Shown piece by piece: positions 19,333 through 30,821 of a DNA stretch of 64,000 nucleotides (positions within the stretch are counted from its first letter, which is position 1; each line of letters starts with the position of its first letter). The position numbers and the translations under genes are program-made. The notes under the pieces were generated by a model. It worked only from the letters and a program-made list of their open reading frames with translations. It ran no database searches and had not been told where the DNA came from. The stretch is from Enoplolaimus lenunculus (Eukaryota; Nematoda; Enoplea; Enoplida; Thoracostomopsidae): contig JASANG010001903.1 in assembly GCA_030248215.1 (NCBI GenBank), forward strand, positions 1 to 64,000, given 5' to 3'.

Positions 19333-21300
19333 CTTGTGGCTTTTGGCCTAGTCCTATCTCTATAAAATGTGGGAATCTCGTTCTCGTTTTTCTACTGTTA
19401 TTGTGGCAAATGCTACGTGATTTTCATATTTTACTGAAATGGTTTTTATGGTTTAACGTGTTCAACGCTGAAAACGGTATTTACGTCTTCCGGTAAACTT
19501 AGACCAATTTCTTACCTCTGCTGGCGTAGGACCGCGTATCAAAACCGTATACTTACAACCGTTTGGTAATTAAGCGATTAATGGAAGCGTTTGTTGACCT
19601 CTGGTTCCCTTCCCGACCGGTTCAATCCAACGTTATGCGGTTCGGTCCGCCTTATTAGTACGTACTAGCGCTAGGGTCGCAACCAGATACTTACTTTCAG
19701 CCAAAAGTCGACGTCCTGCTCAGGTATTCTTCATTGCTTGCCGGATATTTATTGATGAAAAATATAGCAACTCTGCATTATACTATAATTTATGTCCAAA
19801 ATTGTAGCATAATAAGTAGTACTAAATTAGAGTGATTAGGTTTTAACTTTTTCTTAAAATATGCATTTAAATATCGGGTTACGGTATTTTTTAGTATCCG
19901 ATTGAACTCTGGTACGTACGTAATTTATTAAGCTTCTACTGTCGAATGTTACTTAAAAATCGAGAATAAGGGTTACGCTATATTTGTCGCGCGCCAGTGG
20001 AGTCCTTCACTTGTAAACCTTACTTTTAGTTGTCAATCGCAGCGGTGTGTGTGTCGCATAAACGTATCGGACAGCCCAAAATGTTTTAAATGGAAATTAG
20101 CAATTAAACATCAATTCAACGGCAGTAGTTTTACTCGTTTAACTTGTCATCGTTATATCATTATCCGACAGCATAACCAGGATGTGTGTTTTAAGGTATA
20201 AATGGATTCGTTTGCGATTTGTATGCAGAGATTTGTAAGAATCTTTTATTTCATTTCTAGCATAAGAAACCGACCTTCAAAATAGGGTTTAAAATGAGGC
20301 TCTCGCCCTATTGGAAATGTTCTGATTAACTTTTGTTTGTTTCTTGCTTAATAACACTTGAATATCTGTGTCATATATTGCTGTGTATATTATTATTGCT
20401 ATGTACATACATATGAATACTGTTCTTGGTCAATTATGCAATGTAGTATTTAGAGTGCACATATTTGTTTTTGCTGTTCAATAATGCGTTGTGGTTATAT
20501 TATTGTAAGAAACCTGTAAAAAATGTTGGCAAAGTGAATATATATGCTTTATGATTTAAAACTGTGTATATATATTGACATAAGGAAGTGAATTTGGCCT
20601 TGGTGACTTGTCTACATTCTGAATTCAGTAGATATCGCCAGATCAGAGGAGGATTCGAGCATAGTTGTGTTCAGTTATTCTGAAATTAACATTATTGCAT
20701 ACTTTCTAACTTATAGAGTACGGTTCAAGTTATGCATCGATTATTTAATTGAGCATCTTCCATGGGTGGTAACAAGTGGGGAGGCGGCCTTCCCCCCTCC
20801 TCAGCCGAAATTTTTCACAAACAGGTAAATTTTGAAAACAAATGGCGATTTTATTAAATATTCTAAAATATAAAAGATAAAAATGAAAATTCCGCCCCCG
20901 AAAAATCCTGCGACCGCCAATTATGGCTTCGTATATGTCTTGTGTTGAAAACCTGTCTACTTCTGCTAATTGGGCCCTGGGATGGCTAAACCTACATCTT
21001 GTTCTGTGTCTTGGCCTCAAACAGCTATCCAAGTGAAATACATTTTTATCGGTGATATTGAAACTAAAGCGTATTATGTGTCAGGACCGCGATGTATATA
21101 ATACCTGATACTTTGATTTAATGCTACTATATGATTACAATAACTATACGCGGTTGCTTATACAATTTTTTCGCTAGTTAGCGATACCTAGATCTTGAGT
21201 TTTAGAAATCAGTAATATTAGGTACGAATTTAGATGGAAACAAAAAACGCAATTAAGTCGATTAAAGTAGTATTTGAGTCAAGTTTTAATGTTAATGGAT
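19333..21300. other. Gene-free stretch of about 2 kb
   Basis: AT-rich sequence with no supported gene. A GC-richer patch at 20750-21010 gives a short minus-strand frame, but I do not recognise a protein. Confidence 0.4.
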
Positions 21301-21306
21301 GGCAGG

Positions 21307-21610
21307 GCACAACCGAAGGTCTGCCGATAGCGCCGGCAGAAAATAGCTTTCTGGCTCTGGCTACAGTAGAATTATAACCGAAGGCTCCGGCAATTTCGGC
21401 AATAGTGAGTTTGATTGTACCTACTTTGTTGCAATTGTCAAAGTTTTATATACGGAGAATCCATAAAACACCAATTTTAGCAATAATTTTTTGGCAACTT
21501 TTTTGTAAATTATTAGTTAAATTAGTAAAATTAACATTTTTACAACTTTTGTTTCACTTCCAGCTTCGGCAAATTTTGTTGACCTCCGGCGTTGGTTTTT
21601 TCGCCTCATA
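21307..21610. mobile_element. Degraded CCGGAGGTCTGCC-type miniature element
   Basis: Contains AACCGAAGGTCTGCCGATAG, CTCCGGCAATTTCGGCAATA and, at the right, TTCGGCAAATTTTGTTGACC. These match blocks of the element at 23214-23571. The termini are eroded. Confidence 0.5.
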
Positions 21611-21939
21611 TGTTTTAGTATGATTGTTGCTCTTAAGTATTGAGATAGTTTTTTCCTACATGTTTGAAAGTTCTTCGATTTTGGTTTGAGATTTATATAA
21701 TCTAAGCTAAGCATTGATTATCAGTGAATATTAAGATTAACGTACACCATGTTCAGCACTTCTTGTTCTGTGACCTCATTTGATGTAGATATACTTTTAT
21801 GTGAAAACTTAAATTTCTCTACAATAAAATATATGAGTTGTGCTTGTGTGTGAGCGTTTGTGGCCTCGCATATGTGCATGCCGTTGCATGATTCAGGGAT
21901 TAACCAGTTTAAACTGACCCAATACTATCGTTTTCACAC

Positions 21940-22250
21940 ACAAAATAAATTGTCTTGAAATTCCAAGACTTATTTTCTTAAACGTTTCAAATCAAATGTC
22001 TTATATTTCAGACATAGCTTTAAACGTTCAAGAAGCTTGTGTCTTAAACGGTTAGACATAAATTTCTTCCTTTCAAGAAACAGTTGTCTTTTATTCAAGA
22101 CTAATTTTCTGATTTTTATGTATGTTTTAATCGTTTATGAAACTGAAACAGACTCCTAAAATTTAAGACATTTAAGTGTTCAAAATTTAAGACAATTGTG
22201 TTGAATTTAAGAAAATATTTCTTGAATATCACAAAGTGTTTTTTGTTTGC
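21940..22250. repeat. AAGACA/TGTCTT-rich, partly palindromic block
   Basis: The motifs TTGTCTTGAAATTC, TGTCTTAAACG, AATTTAAGACA and AATTTAAGAAAATATTTCTT recur in both orientations. Possibly a decayed fold-back element. Confidence 0.4.
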
Positions 22251-22473
22251 ACAGTTGTGAAGCAACCACTCACAGACGTCGTCGTTCAATCGGAGGTCCC
22301 CCCCGGTTCCGATAGAATTTTTGCCTTTGTTCCGACAATTTCAGTAGTGAAATTTTGCATATAAATACTACCGAGATTTCGTAGAAAATTAAAATTAACA
22401 GTAATATAAACAGCATTTTGTAGCGAACCGAAGAAGAGAGGTCCCAGTCAGTAGGAGTCCGTATCCCTAATAA

Positions 22474-23075
22474 CAGGGCGCCCGCGACCTGAAAAACTCT
22501 GAAAAAACGTAAAAAAACCTGATTTTTACTAGAACACCTGAAAAAAACCTGATTTTTCGAAGCCCTTAGTTATAAAAATGGAAAAACCTGGAAAATGGCG
22601 ACGTAAAAACCTGATTTTTTAAATGCTGACGATCGATTGGATGACTTTAATGGGGGTATTTTTTCCAAGTTGGAAGAATATGACGAATTGTGGTCTGTCG
22701 TAAAACTAGTGTTGATTATGTCTCACTGAAACACCGCCGTGGAAAGTGGGTTCTCCATCAAGAATGACAGGCTCGTTGAAAATCTGACCGAAGATTCTTT
22801 AATTGCCCTTGTTTACGACGTGATTCATAACGCCGGTGGTCTGTTAAATGTCGCCATTACTCCTGAGATAATGAATTCAGTCGGCCATGCTCGACAAGCG
22901 TACCGCCACGCCCTTGATGCTTGGTCAGGATTTTCAAAAGGGGGGTCCACTTTTGATGTTGGGACGCCTACAAGAACCTGAATAAAATTTTGTAAAAAAC
23001 TGGAAAAACCTGCAAAATTTTTGTAAAAAAAACTGAAAACTGAAAAATTGAGCCTGCGAAGCCGCGGGCACCCTG
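22474..23075 (+). mobile_element. hAT element with transposase C-terminal relic
   Basis: Termini CAGGGCGCCCGCG and, inverted, CAGGGTGCCCGCGGC. Both ends are rich in AAAAACCTGATTTTT motifs. The centre (about 22628-22950) reads DELWSVVKLVLIMSH*NTAV ESGFS, then VENLTEDSLIALVYDVI. This is the hAT-family dimerisation domain (consensus LWxxxKxxLxxSHGxAxVERGFS). One in-frame TGA lies before NTAVESGFS. The rest of the transposase is absent, so this is a deletion derivative. Flanks TAATAA and TAATCA suggest a short target duplication. Confidence 0.85.
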
Positions 23076-23213
23076 TAATCAGAGTCCGTAAACAGATAGA
23101 GTCCATAAATGTGAATTATCCCTAATTAAAGAGAGTAAATGACTCCAGGACCAAATAAAGTTGACTTCGAAACTTTGAAGCGTACTTAATAAGTTTTGAA
23201 AGTACGTTCCTAA

Positions 23214-23571
23214 CAGGGAATAACCGGAGGTCTGCCTCCGGCTCCGGCAGAAATTCGGCCTCCGGCTCCGGTAGATGTTTTGGCGGAGGTTCCGGCAATT
23301 TCGATAGTAAATTTCGCATAATTTTGCAAAATATATCTGTTTAGCACGTTTCGTTTTACGTTTGTCACTATTTTTAAGAAAGAATTTCCGAAATTTCGCC
23401 GAAAATTAGCGTAAAACCCAATCAACTTAACAAAATATTGCAGACATTGGCTCAAATTAAACTAGTTAATCGTTATTTTTACTACCAAATTTTGCCTCAC
23501 CTCCGTCTCCAGGCTCCGGCAACTTTCGTTGACCACCGGCTCCGGTATTTTTCACATCCGGTTGCACCATG
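23214..23571. mobile_element. hAT-like miniature element, CCGGAGGTCTGCC type
   Basis: Begins CAGGGAATAACCGGAGGTC and ends CACATCCGGTTGCACCATG. The target duplication is GTTCCTAA (23206-23213) and ATTCCTAA (23572-23579). Rich in CTCCGGC near both ends. Confidence 0.85.
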
Positions 23572-23794
23572 ATTCCTAAGTATAACCTTGCATTATCGCT
23601 CAAGCTATTGGCACACGACAAATAAACGTTTTTCAACGGATAGTTGCGGGTCCGAATATATATCAGTAACGAAGGTTGGCGGAGCGTGGGTTAAAAATAA
23701 ATAACAGTCCGTAACCGAATAACAGGGGGGACCCTCTGGAGAGATCAAATAAATAGTCTTATTCGGGTCACTACAAAACGCAATTTTAATCCGG

Positions 23795-24469
23795 GTGAAA
23801 ATCAACCTCCGGCTCCACGTACGGTCGAATTTCTACCGGAGATTCCGGCAATTTCGATAAAAAAATTTGTATAGTATTACAAAACTTATTTGTTTGATGC
23901 GTTTCGTTTCAACTTTTACTGTAGTGACCCGAATAAGAAGGTGTAGGGTAATAAGAGGAAGGTCCCTATTTTGAGTCCCAATCAATAGGAGTCTGTATCC
24001 CTAATAAGAGTCCGTAAGCGGATAGCGTCCCTAAATCCTAATCAGAGTCTATGAAGGTCAGTTACTCCTAATTGTAGTGCATAAATGACTCCAGGAACAA
24101 ATAAAATTTAGTTCGAATCTTTAAGGCGTATGTATATACGTAAATTTTGAATGTACATTCCAAAGTATAACCTTGCATGATCGCTCAAGTTTATGACGCA
24201 AAACTAATAAATGTTTAATTCAACGGATAGTTGCAGTACCGGTTATATGTCAGTAACGAAGGGTGGTGGAGCGTGGGTTAAAAATAAATAACAGTCCGTG
24301 ACCGAATAACAAGGGGGTACCCTCTGGAGAGGCCGAATAAATATCAGTCCCCCCTCTTTTTCGGGTCACTACAGTAACTACATATATAATTTTGCCTCAC
24401 CTCCAGCTCCGGCAAATTTTTTTGGACATACGGCTACGGTATTGTTTACTTCCAGTTGCATCCTGATAA
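23795..24469. mobile_element. CCGGAGGTCTGCC-type element interrupted by another
   Basis: The left part has AACCTCCGGCTCCACGTACG and ACCGGAGATTCCGGCAATTT. The right part has CTCCAGCTCCGGCAAATTTT and ends CCAGTTGCATCCTG. The element at 23919-24374 sits inside it. Confidence 0.7.
23919..24374. mobile_element. TA-flanked CTGTAGTGACCC miniature element
   Basis: Termini CTGTAGTGACCCGAATAAG and its inverse CGGGTCACTACAG, with TA on both sides. A TA target suggests mobilisation by a Tc1/mariner-type transposase. No coding capacity. Confidence 0.8.
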
Positions 24470-25357
24470 ACCGTTTAACAAAATTCATCCAAAATCTTAC
24501 AAATTTCAGTGCATCCGCTATTTTTTCTAAAAAATTTTTAGTAAAGCCCGGTGAACATTCCTGCACCATAATTGTGTGGGCAGAAACATAAACGTCTTTG
24601 ATACTTGTTTTATACTTATATCCGTTTCCGTTATTTGTACTATCCGCTTAACTTTTACACCCAATAGTAGAAGAACACAGGAGAAAAAGGTGATCTTTGT
24701 TGATCTATCATTATAGTTACTCAAATTGACAACGCAATGTTGCTTTTACACAGAGACTACTTTAAGATAGCAGACTGAATTTTACTTTTTTAGACTTTTA
24801 AAATATTTTTAAAAAATTGCCCTAGAAGCATACAACTCATCTCATGTACTATACAAAAAAGGGGACACACCAGGGTGTCCGTGGCTCTCTTCAATTCACT
24901 GCTTTAAACTATTCAACCATCGGTACCGATTTGCCAATTTCAAACAATGACCGTTTTTTTCGGAGCCGACGCCTTCCCAATACTCGACTACCAGTGAGAA
25001 AAAATATACAGTGGTTCAGTGTTTTAACTCTGCCACATTTGATAAAAGTTGAAATTGAAGATATGCTACTTCATTTAAGAAAGTAACGTTTTTGTGAAGT
25101 TTTTATAGTGTTGCGAAACGAGAAAAATTAAATTTTTTTAAAAGAAACTGTGGCGACTATAAGATGACATACCTACTATGTTTTATATATGAGACAATGT
25201 TAATTATTGCTGTTTTTTGACGCAACAATTGCAGTGTGTTGCAGTTTCGTTGTGTTGTAAAAGTATGCATATAAATTCTTTTGTTGTACGATATGTATAG
25301 GGAAATATTGACATTTTTAGTTTTACGTTGTTTTATATGTTGCCCGTTAGGTGTTTT
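24470..25357. other. Gene-free stretch
   Basis: AT-rich. The frame at 24844-25086 has no recognised motif. No repeat family recognised. Confidence 0.4.
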
Positions 25358-25441
25358 GGCCCATGTATAGAACAGGGCAGGAACAGTAGTATAAAGCATA
25401 TTCCTAAGCCTAAGCCTACGCATAAGCCTAAGCCTAAAGCC
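25358..25441 (+). mobile_element. Partial CCTAAG-bearing miniature element
   Basis: GGCCCATGTATAGAACAGGG followed by CCTAAGCCTAAGCC repeats; only the left part is present. Full relatives lie at 33620-33901, 38456-38674 and 46477-46751. Confidence 0.7.
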
Positions 25442-25826
25442 TGTATTGTGCGGTCAACTTTAGCAGTTTTAGCTTTTATCAACGCAATTGCTTGCGATAT
25501 GTTATAGTCATACACATTGCAACCTACGGATGGACGGGATCCCACCTTTTAATTTCTGGACACTGAGGGTTCAATCAGTATATGTGGACTCCTTCATTTT
25601 TTCAATGGAAAAGTAATTGCACAACTTTAAATTTTGGACTGTTCATACGAATTTATTAAAGTTTGCTGAATTTCGCGTTTAAAACGTCTGAAAATAAATT
25701 GCCTACGGCGCCGTATATCAGAACAGTATGTATAACTATAACTGGGCCTAAACTAAAGGGGACAAGGGAAACACCGGCCAACTGGACGTCTTTGTTCCCC
25801 ACTGACCACTTTAACCAGGGAGCTGC

Positions 25827-25890
25827 ACATTGAGTTGCCTATAGGCAACTAAGCGCAGTGTATATACGTTAATTAATATATATCGTACAA
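25827..25890 (+). repeat. Short dispersed repeat shared with 37652-37712
   Basis: CACATTGAGTTGCCTATAGG through GCGCAGTGTATATACGTT to TATATATCG. It contains a small CAACTC/GAGTTG-type hairpin (GTTGCCTATAGGCAAC). Family unknown. Confidence 0.7.
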
Positions 25891-27462
25891 GCATACGTTT
25901 GGCTGGTAAAATTGGAACAGTGGTAGATTCATAAGCCTGGATATTCTCTGGTTCGATGGGGAAAATCTGTAGTGTAAAGTTAGTTTGGAAAACGGGTAAG
26001 AGAAGAAATTTAAAACGTATATATAGTTTTTCCCTGGTTAGATAGGAAAGGCCTGAAAGTACATTTTGTTTGGAAAACGTGAAAAGTGGAAAATTTAAGC
26101 GGCTATGATTTTGCCTGGGTTGGTAAGAAAAACATGAAGCACAGGTATTTAAAAAACGGAAAAAAATGGAAAATTTAAAACGTATAGAATACAGGCACTT
26201 TTGCAGATTCAATCTTTCACATATATGTTTAGACAAATTGTGGGACTTCCATGCGATTTGAAGCGATATTCAGCAGGTTGGGGGGCTGTTGCCTCTCCTT
26301 TTCCCCCACAATGAAAAACTTCTTTCCACAACCCGCCACAATCTTTTACCTTTATTAAGACAATTTGTGGGTCTCCCCCGACGATTTGAAGAGATACTAA
26401 GCAAAATGAGGGGCTGACGCCACCCAAGCCTCCGGCAATAAGCTGTTGTCAAACTGAAGCACCAAACTGTGTAATTCAGTAGTTTTAGCGGTTTCAAAAA
26501 TATAATGCTTAGTGCAGAAGGCTTGGGGGACGTTAGCCATCCATTCTGCTTATATCCCTTCAAATCGCGGGTGGTGTAGGGGGCAGCAGTCCCCCTGAGA
26601 AAAATAAAACGCAAAATTAATGAAAAATATTCGCAATAGAAACTAGTTTTAAAACAGAAAAAGAAAACATTTTGTTTACAATAACAACTGAAAAAGCTAC
26701 CCCCCTCCCATTTTCGTAGTGGCAAAGAAAAACTACAAAATTCCGTGAATTCAAACGCCTAGGGATACTTAGACGCGTAAAATCTGTTTGGAAAAACGGA
26801 AAAGTGGAAAATTCAAACGCCTAAATTTTCATGGTTTGTAGAGAAAATGTGAAGCGTAGCCATTCCTGTATGGCGCCTTGGAATTCCGTTGGTTTGGTAG
26901 GAAGAATCATAAGCATAATTTTGGCTGGGAAAATTTAGGCGTTCAAATATTCTACTTTTCCATTTTCTAAACAAAACCTACGCTCCAGAATTTTTATACC
27001 TAACCAAGGAAAACCTATACGTTTTACATTATCCACTTTTCCCGTTTTCCAATCGAAACCTACGCTTGAGATTTCCCTACCAATCCACATGAAAACAAGC
27101 GTTCAAATTTTCCACTTTTCTGTTTTTCGAAAATCTCCTACACCTCTAACTTTCTCTTCCAACCAAAAGGAATCATCTATTTACGCTTGAATTTTCCGCA
27201 TTTCCACTTTTCCCGTTTTTCGAACTGAACCACACATTCCAAGTTTGAAGGCAAACCAAAGAAACGGTTCTTTTCCTACCAGACATAGACCAAACTATGC
27301 CTTTACCTTTTTCCACTTTTCCTGGTTTCCGAGCCTCGCCTAAACCTCTAACTTTCCCTACCGAACTAGCGAATATTCAAGCGTCTGAATTTTTCACTAC
27401 TTTTCATAGCCAAAATTATGCTTGTGAATTTTCCAACCAAACCAGCGGAATTCCGTGCCGCC
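25891..27462. repeat. Inverted field of GGAAAAGTGGAAAATTCAA repeats
   Basis: From about 25900 to 26930, units of 60-100 bp read GGAAAACGGGAAAAGTGGAA followed by TTTCCTGGTTGGTAGG. From about 26940 to 27460 the same units occur reversed (TTCCACTTTTCCCGTTTTCC). The central part is a clear palindrome: GGAATTCCGTTGGTTTGG at 26880 pairs with CCAAACCAGCGGAATTCC near 27450. A different repeat (ACGATTTGAAG..GGGGCTG) is inserted at 26228-26710. Confidence 0.75.
26228..26710. repeat. Inserted block with two AATTTGTGGG..GATTTGAAG copies
   Basis: Two related segments, at about 26235-26290 and 26360-26440, share ATTTGAAGMGATAYT and GGGGCTG. A third, weaker match (CCTTCAAATCGCGGG) is inverted at 26556. Not recognised as coding. 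Confidence 0.45.
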
Positions 27463-27500
27463 AGTAAGCATGTAAGACATGCTGGTCCTGGTGCGTAGGC

Positions 27501-27645
27501 CAAGCGGCCTATACGTGCGCAGTGGTAACAGCGTCTGCCAGACACGCCTAAAAGGTCGCTGGTTCGAAAGCACCCTAACCCACTTTTCCTGCTACAGAAT
27601 AAAAGGTCTAAAGTCCCGGTTCCTACCTAAACTGACAGGCGCTAT
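27501..27645 (+). mobile_element. tRNA-derived SINE, copy 1
   Basis: The tRNA-like head has an A-box-like GTGCGCAGTGGTAACAGCG and a B box GGTCGCTGGTTCGAAAG (about 27554-27570). The tail is AAAGGTCTAAAGTCCCGGTT then ACCTAAACTGACAGG. The head and tail both match the inverted copy at 39586-39730. Confidence 0.85.
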
Positions 27646-27699
27646 ACCAGTAGCGTGACAATGTCCGGAATCTAAAACATTTCTTTGACAAATTAATAT

Positions 27700-27840
27700 T
27701 CGGCACCCCTCCGGAAAACGATCCGGTCCTGTTCTATACATGGGGCCTTGAACCTAAGCAAAGCATACGCCTAAGTGCAAGAATGAGCTTATACCTAAGC
27801 CTATACACCTAAGCAAACACTTTAAAGCTTAACCACCTTT
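27700..27840 (-). mobile_element. Fragment(s) of CCTAAG-bearing miniature element
   Basis: CCCCTCCGGAAAACGATCCG then TGTTCTATACATGGGGCC is the right end of the family at 33620-33901. It is followed by CCTAAGC-rich sequence that could be a second fragment. Confidence 0.55.
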
Positions 27841-27849
27841 ATTTTATTG

Positions 27850-28345
27850 TACATCCACGGGAAAAACGTTACACCCTTGATCTTTTATATGGGCCAAATT
27901 TCTTAATATAATAAAGTTTAAATCTCATAATTGCTCCCCCTGTCACTATCATCCGAGTTGCAGCAATTTGTGTCTTCGCTTAAATAATTTTTTCTTGACC
28001 CCTGTTCTATATTTACACTACAAAACGAAAATATTTCGTTGTATTTTGCCGTTCGTGTGTTTTATAAAAACACTTGTACATAAAGAGTCGTCCATTTTGT
28101 TCAAATTTTGCAGTTCACACAAATTTGTGACAACGCATCGGCTGGTGGTGTATATTAACATTGCACCTACCTGTAGCATAAAAAGGGCATTTGGGGAAGG
28201 CGTTGAAGCGGTATATCCCACCGATATTGAGAGACAAGAAAAATACATTTTCGGTTTTCAGAGAACTCCCTCCCTAGATCCCATAGTTAAAAAATTTCTA
28301 TATAACGCAAATTCCTCCCTTCTTTTTGAGAAATGAAATCCTAGC
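27850..28345. other. Gene-free stretch
   Basis: AT-rich sequence. The 122-codon frame at 27968-28336 lacks recognised motifs and is probably chance. Confidence 0.35.
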
Positions 28346-28348
28346 AAG

Positions 28349-28510
28349 CGATGCCCGAGCCCATAGCCAAAGGGGAGCCACAGGGGGCAAAATTTTGGCC
28401 CCCTAGAAAATTTTTAAACTTGCTTGTAAGTCAACAAAAACCCATATAATACCATCCTGAATAATTTTTAGCCCCCCTAGCAAGGTGATCTGGCTGCGTG
28501 CCTTGCTACG
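28349..28510. mobile_element. GGGCCCGTAGCCAA..AGCTCACCTTGC miniature element, copy 1
   Basis: Shares GCCCCCTAGAAAATTTTTAA, TTGTAAGTCAACAAAAACCC and CCCTAGCAAGGTGAKCTGGC with copies at 35358-35700, 42229-42395, 44697-44868 and 58457-58580. Non-coding. Confidence 0.7.
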
Positions 28511-28804
28511 CCTCTGTGCACTATACTCCATACTACAACAGCTGTATACTAACGAACACTTTTCGTTGTTTACATTTTATGTATATGAACAATATTAAAG
28601 TATACTTTGAACAATTTTGGAATGTTGCCCAAAATACGTGGTAGTACGAGGTACGGGTCGATTGTAGTTTTCATGCACTGTACATTAATAATCGTTTTGT
28701 ATGTTTGCATTCTAGAATATGAACGGAGACAACAAAATGTAAAAAGGGAATGCAAAACACAAGAGATATTTGCAAAAGAAATTTTTCTGAGAGAGAATAG
28801 ATAC

Positions 28805-29053
28805 CAGGGTTCGATCAGGACCTAAAGTTTTGCCGGAAACGGAGTAGGAATTGAATTTCTGCGCAGAAAGTGGAATTCAAAATAATTTTCTCGTCACAGA
28901 ATTGTAGTTGGACTCTTAAGAAAACTTGCCCAAAAATAGCTTAAGCGTATTTTCAGCTATTTTATTTATCATGTTTTTTGCATCTTTGCAGGAACAGGAA
29001 TTTAAAATTTTTGCAGGAATTCCGGCCGGAATATGAATTGTGGTCGAACCCTG
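28805..29053. mobile_element. hAT-like miniature element, CAGGGTTCGATC ends
   Basis: Begins CAGGGTTCGATCAGG and ends GTGGTCGAACCCTG. The target duplication is ATAGATAC (28797-28804) and ATAGATAT (29054-29061). The body is related to 72-442 (GGAATTGAATTTCTRCGCAG). Confidence 0.9.
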
Positions 29054-29551
29054 ATAGATATTACATATTCTTAACGTAACCATTTGATTGGTAGAGGCCA
29101 AATTTTTGATCAGCTGCCTCTCTCTGGCAAACGGGAGTGTCTATTTCATCATCCATTTCATTCTGTAATCGCCAAGCTACGTCGGCAGGAATTTATTATC
29201 GAGGTGAGGTAGATCTTGTTGCCAAAGTTCTATTTTGTTATTAACAGTGCGTATTCCCCTCGTTTGTCTAAATATTCTGACAAGTATAATTAGTACACCC
29301 CCATATGCGCCGTTTACGCTCGTGCTGTGTAATTCGGCCTACGCTACACTGTGTATGCTGTATAAGAGACAAATAAAAATTTGAAATTTAAAAACAATTT
29401 TGCTGTATGCGATATTTTATTTGAATTTTGAACGAATTTGTAGTGTTGTTTTTTTGCTTTGACACGTGAGACACGTCATCAAAGAGACAACTATATGGAA
29501 ACTGACGGATTCCACGGGGGACCCAATCCGGGGCCTAGATCGCCTCAACAA

Positions 29552-29710
29552 CACTGCAAAAAATGGTGAGTCAAATTGACTCCATCCGAAATAGGCTTTT
29601 CCGGACTACACAAACTGAGTCAAAATTCGACTCCGCCAGAGTCAAATTCGACTAAGTCCGGAAAAGCGTATTTTTGAGAGAGTTAATTTGACTCACCATT
29701 TTTTGCAGTG
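29552..29710. mobile_element. CACTGCAAAAAATGG palindromic miniature element
   Basis: 159 bp with near-perfect inverted ends: CACTGCAAAAAATGGTGAGT pairs with ACTCACCATTTTTTGCAGTG. It carries repeated GAGTCAAATT motifs and could fold into one hairpin. Flanking duplication not clear. Confidence 0.9.
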
Positions 29711-29898
29711 AAGGAACGAAACCAAGATTTTGCTTTTTATGTTTAGCCCTAAAATAGTGTTTGGTTTTTTGCTCGCGAGTTTTTTTTGCGTTGGCAGTCT
29801 ACTGTGTTGTTAAAAGACGCAAAGTTTTGTTTTGGGGCCGGAATCTCCTAGGCAGGGAACAGGTTTGTTTCAGTGTAAAGATGTTAAATACTTGCCAC

Positions 29899-30323
29899 CA
29901 GGGTGCAACCAGAATTCCGGTTCCGGTAAGAAAATCCGGTATATTTTACTATCCGGTTCCAGTAATATATCCGGTATTTTTTCACCGGAATTTTCCGGTG
30001 GTTTCGGTATTGAAAATTTTCTAATTCTAAAATTTAAGAAAAATTGGCATATTATTCTGACTTTATTTGTATAAAATTGTCTGAGCGTGTATTGCCAAAA
30101 TTTCCAATTTGTGCCATACTCCACAATTTATCATTTGTTTCCACCTACTGCATTTGTGTCAAGATTTTGGCATTCTAAATGATGTGTTTACAGCATTTTA
30201 AAACCGATAAAATAGCGTTAAGAATAAATTTTTCCGTAACAAGTATTTTTTACTTTCCGGTTCCGGAATATTTTTAACTTTCCGGGTCCGGTTCCGGTAT
30301 TTTATAATTCCGGTTGCACCCTA
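29899..30323. mobile_element. hAT-like miniature element with perfect 8-bp duplication
   Basis: Begins CAGGGTGCAACCAGAATTCC and ends AATTCCGGTTGCACCCTA. CTTGCCAC occurs at 29891-29898 and at 30324-30331. Both ends carry several CCGGTTCCGG motifs. Confidence 0.92.
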
Positions 30324-30439
30324 CTTGCCACAGATCTAGTCAGGAACTTAGCACCATCCTTCTCAGCAGGGACCCCTGTTGAAGGTACAGGCCTCGAAAA
30401 AAATTACTCTTCTCAAACGTAACGACCACAGCCCGCACG

Positions 30440-30650
30440 TCTAAAACATAGGGGTGCCCAGCAAATTTTTGACGGGGGGGCGGGGGCGGGCTGGCAAATG
30501 TTATTAAACGCAATTTTTACTGTATGCTATATTTGTGTCATTGGCAGCGAAGTTGTAAGATAACGTAAGACCTGTCGTTTTATCACAAAACAATTTCTGA
30601 CGGAGGGTCACCCCTCCATCCCTGCCACCCTCTGAATCCGCGAGTGGTCT
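30440..30650. mobile_element. GGGCGGGCTGGCAAAT..GAATCCGC element, degraded
   Basis: Shares GGGCGGGCTGGCAAATSTTA and TTTTATCACAAAAMAATT with 32579-32745, and the same layout with 51050-51215. Ends in CTGAATCCGCGAGTG. Confidence 0.6.
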
Positions 30651-30821
30651 AAAAGTGTTTGCGAGCGAGTTTTAATAGCGAGTAATTTATTTTTTACTTC
30701 TGCAGATTATTCGACCAAGGATGTCCCCACGGGGCATTAAGGGACCGTGCGCCCCAAATTCGGTTGTTGCTCGCCTCCAGACTCGGTCTAAAAGTAAACA
30801 ATCTTGGATTGCAATTGTATG

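Larger units (their letters stand above)
22429..23775. mobile_element. TAGTGACCCGAATAAG element split by two later insertions
   Basis: The left piece (22429-22473) and the pieces at 23076-23213 and 23580-23775 line up in order with the intact copies 23919-24374 and 34453-34866. The right end reads TATTCGGGTCACTACA. The insertions are 22474-23075 and 23214-23571. Confidence 0.85.

Noticed and set aside
28018-28336. Overlapping frames on both strands as a small gene.
   Set aside because: No domain or splice context; frames of this length are expected by chance in this sequence.
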